Shown here piece by piece: positions 62,807 to 64,000 of a stretch of DNA of 64,000 nucleotides; the stretch's first letter is position 1, and each line of letters opens with the position of its first letter. The stretch is from Thalassotalea sp. G2M2-11 (lineage in GTDB: Bacteria > Pseudomonadota > Gammaproteobacteria > Enterobacterales > Alteromonadaceae), in NCBI RefSeq assembly GCF_017168195.1, contig NZ_JADNYL010000001.1:496001-560000 (forward strand). The letters are read 5' to 3'. Position numbers and translations under genes: made by a program. The notes under the pieces were generated by a model. That model worked only from the letters and a program-made list of their open reading frames with translations, was not told where the DNA came from and made no database searches.

Positions 62807-64000
62807 TATTCGTTTGAGTCGGCGCTACTGATTGCAATGCACCCATGGCAAAAGTCACTTTGGCAGTACAACCTTTATCTGATTGCTCAGCAGGGTTATT
62901 GGTTAATGTTATATCGCCTTGATAATGAAGCGATACTAAACGTTTGGCAATATATAATCCCATACCTGCACCTTCTGGTTTCGTTGATACATGGGGTTGA
63001 TAAAGTTGCGAAGCAATTTTTTCATCAATGCCTTTGCCATGATCAACCACAGTAACACAAAGCTTTGACCCAGCCATATCGGCATTAATCAACACGGTAT
63101 CATTTGGCATAGAGGCTTCACAGGCGTTGATAATAACCGTGTGTAAAATACTTCTTACCTCTGATTCTGCGCCATGAATGATCATGTTGCTATCTATGTG
63201 AACATCAAAATTGATTGGTAGGTTTTGTCCCGATTTATACTCTAAAATAATATCTTGGATAATCGCCCGTAGCGGAATAATATCGGTTCTATCTATACCT
63301 GATGATGTGAGTGTCAGTAAGGCTTTAATGCTTTTTTCAATATTGGTAATTTTATGTTGAATCGTCGTTAATAACTTAGTTTTTTGTGCTGGGGCAATAT
63401 CCTTATCTTGTAATTGTTCAATGGCTAACCCTATGGTGTGCATCGGGTTGCGTAATGCATGGGCTAAACCTCGGCTGACTTCACCCAGTTCAGCCAGATG
63501 GGCGATTTCTTGGTGATGTTGTTCGGCTTTGCTTAGCTGATCGAGTCGTTTAGTCATTTGGTTAAATTGTGTGATGGTCGTACGTATTTCCTGTACGCCA
63601 ATTACATTGACTTGATGTTGATAATTACCTTTGGCTAATTGTTTAAAACCATTGGCTAAGGCTTTTAACGGGCGATTAAATTGTACACTTAACCAATAGG
63701 CAAAGAATAACGCAACGACTGCTCCTAAGATCAAACTGTATTGCATCGACTGAATTAAACGGCTGGTTTTATCTGGCGCTACGATGGGAAACTCAGTGAT
63801 CCAGTGTTGTTTAATTTCACCATCTTTGACCACTATGGTGGAATTAGCATTTTTCGGTACGTTAGGCAGTTGATGAGTTAAAATTTTCTCGATTTGCTGC
63901 TTAAATTCTTTGCGCAACACTCGTTTACTGATATGGGGTGTTGTTTTAGCGTTATGTTTATCTTCGGGGTGTTCAGCGCTATCGTTTACTTGGGCATGGC
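62787..64000 (-). CDS. sensor histidine kinase, N-terminus cut by window edge
   Basis: At least 404 codons open to the right edge; the start lies outside the window. A GTG at 63920 is in frame, but open sequence continues above it (including a His/Asp-rich hydrophilic stretch), so the N-terminus is incomplete. It has one visible membrane helix (SLILGAVVALFFAYWLSVQF), a HAMP region, the H-box LAHALRNPMHTIG, N-box IINACEAS, and G-boxes DHGKGID and GAGMGLYIAKRL. It is the cognate partner of the NtrC-type regulator, whose start it overlaps. Confidence 0.93.
   Translation of the reverse strand, partial: HAQVNDSAEHPEDKHNAKTTPHISKRVLRKEFKQQIEKILTHQLPNVPKNANSTIVVKDGEIKQHWITEFPIVAPDKTSRLIQSMQYSLILGAVVALFFAYWLSVQFNRPLKALANGFKQLAKGNYQHQVNVIGVQEIRTTITQFNQMTKRLDQLSKAEQHHQEIAHLAELGEVSRGLAHALRNPMHTIGLAIEQLQDKDIAPAQKTKLLTTIQHKITNIEKSIKALLTLTSSGIDRTDIIPLRAIIQDIILEYKSGQNLPINFDVHIDSNMIIHGAESEVRSILHTVIINACEASMPNDTVLINADMAGSKLCVTVVDHGKGIDEKIASQLYQPHVSTKPEGAGMGLYIAKRLVSLHYQGDITLTNNPAEQSDKGCTAKVTFAMGALQSVAPTQTNNEKPYE

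Overview
The window is a contiguous piece of an AT-rich gammaproteobacterial chromosome, most likely a marine Alteromonadales and probably Colwelliaceae (Thalassotalea/Colwellia-like). The placement is inferred from gene content and order: dksA-gluQ-pcnB-folK-panB-panC, petABC-sspAB, dolP-diaA-yraN-lpoA facing rsmI and rnpB, divergent epmB/efp, a PanP-type aspartate decarboxylase, and several TonB-dependent receptors and S9/S8 peptidases. No 16S gene or other decisive marker is present.

Layout. 1-3046 is the end of an integrative island on the minus strand. It holds a tyrosine recombinase, a pentapeptide-repeat/K+-channel fusion protein, and a PLD-family protein that runs off the left edge. 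An orphan terminator and inverted repeats at 3140-3222 mark the probable chromosome junction. 3388-10010 is core and conserved sequence: DUF3016, DUF4382 lipoprotein, epmB/efp and a DPP-IV-like peptidase. 10253-15227 carries small and accessory genes: a GDCCVxP-like Cys-rich protein, a CBS protein, a nitrilase, and an ABC-2 exporter pair coupled to a TrmB-like methyltransferase. 15399-25218 is the pantothenate/folate/RNA-processing block (panP facing panC-panB-folK-pcnB-gluQ-dksA, then sfsA and pepB). 25288-43220 is mostly housekeeping: thpR, a TonB receptor, hrpB, mrcB, the bc1 complex, sspAB, dolP-diaA-yraN-lpoA and rsmI. The RNase P RNA is at 43262-43660 and is followed by a 650-bp AT-rich stretch with tandem GGTACACC-type doublets.

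44365-56270 is an accessory catabolic island: an AraC regulator divergent from a TonB receptor, then a PpiC-like foldase, a HupE/UreJ-type membrane protein, a PHP-like DUF3604 hydrolase, an alcohol dehydrogenase, an SDR/epimerase, a DAD-like cupin dioxygenase and an acyl-CoA ligase, all on one strand with several start/stop overlaps. Together they look like uptake, hydrolysis, oxidation, C-C cleavage and CoA activation of an unidentified, perhaps aromatic or alicyclic, substrate. This is the best candidate for an undescribed pathway. The pentapeptide-channel/PLD pair beside the integrase is the best candidate for an undescribed defence-type module.

56597-64000 (all minus) holds a secreted subtilase with a Cys-rich lipoprotein, a secreted intradiol-dioxygenase-like protein with a cytochrome b561, a membrane LytTR regulator, and an NtrC-type response regulator with its histidine kinase, the latter cut by the right edge. 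Starts were moved from the longest reading frame where a ribosome site, signal peptide or neighbour overlap favoured an internal codon. All functional calls come from reading motifs; no database search was run.
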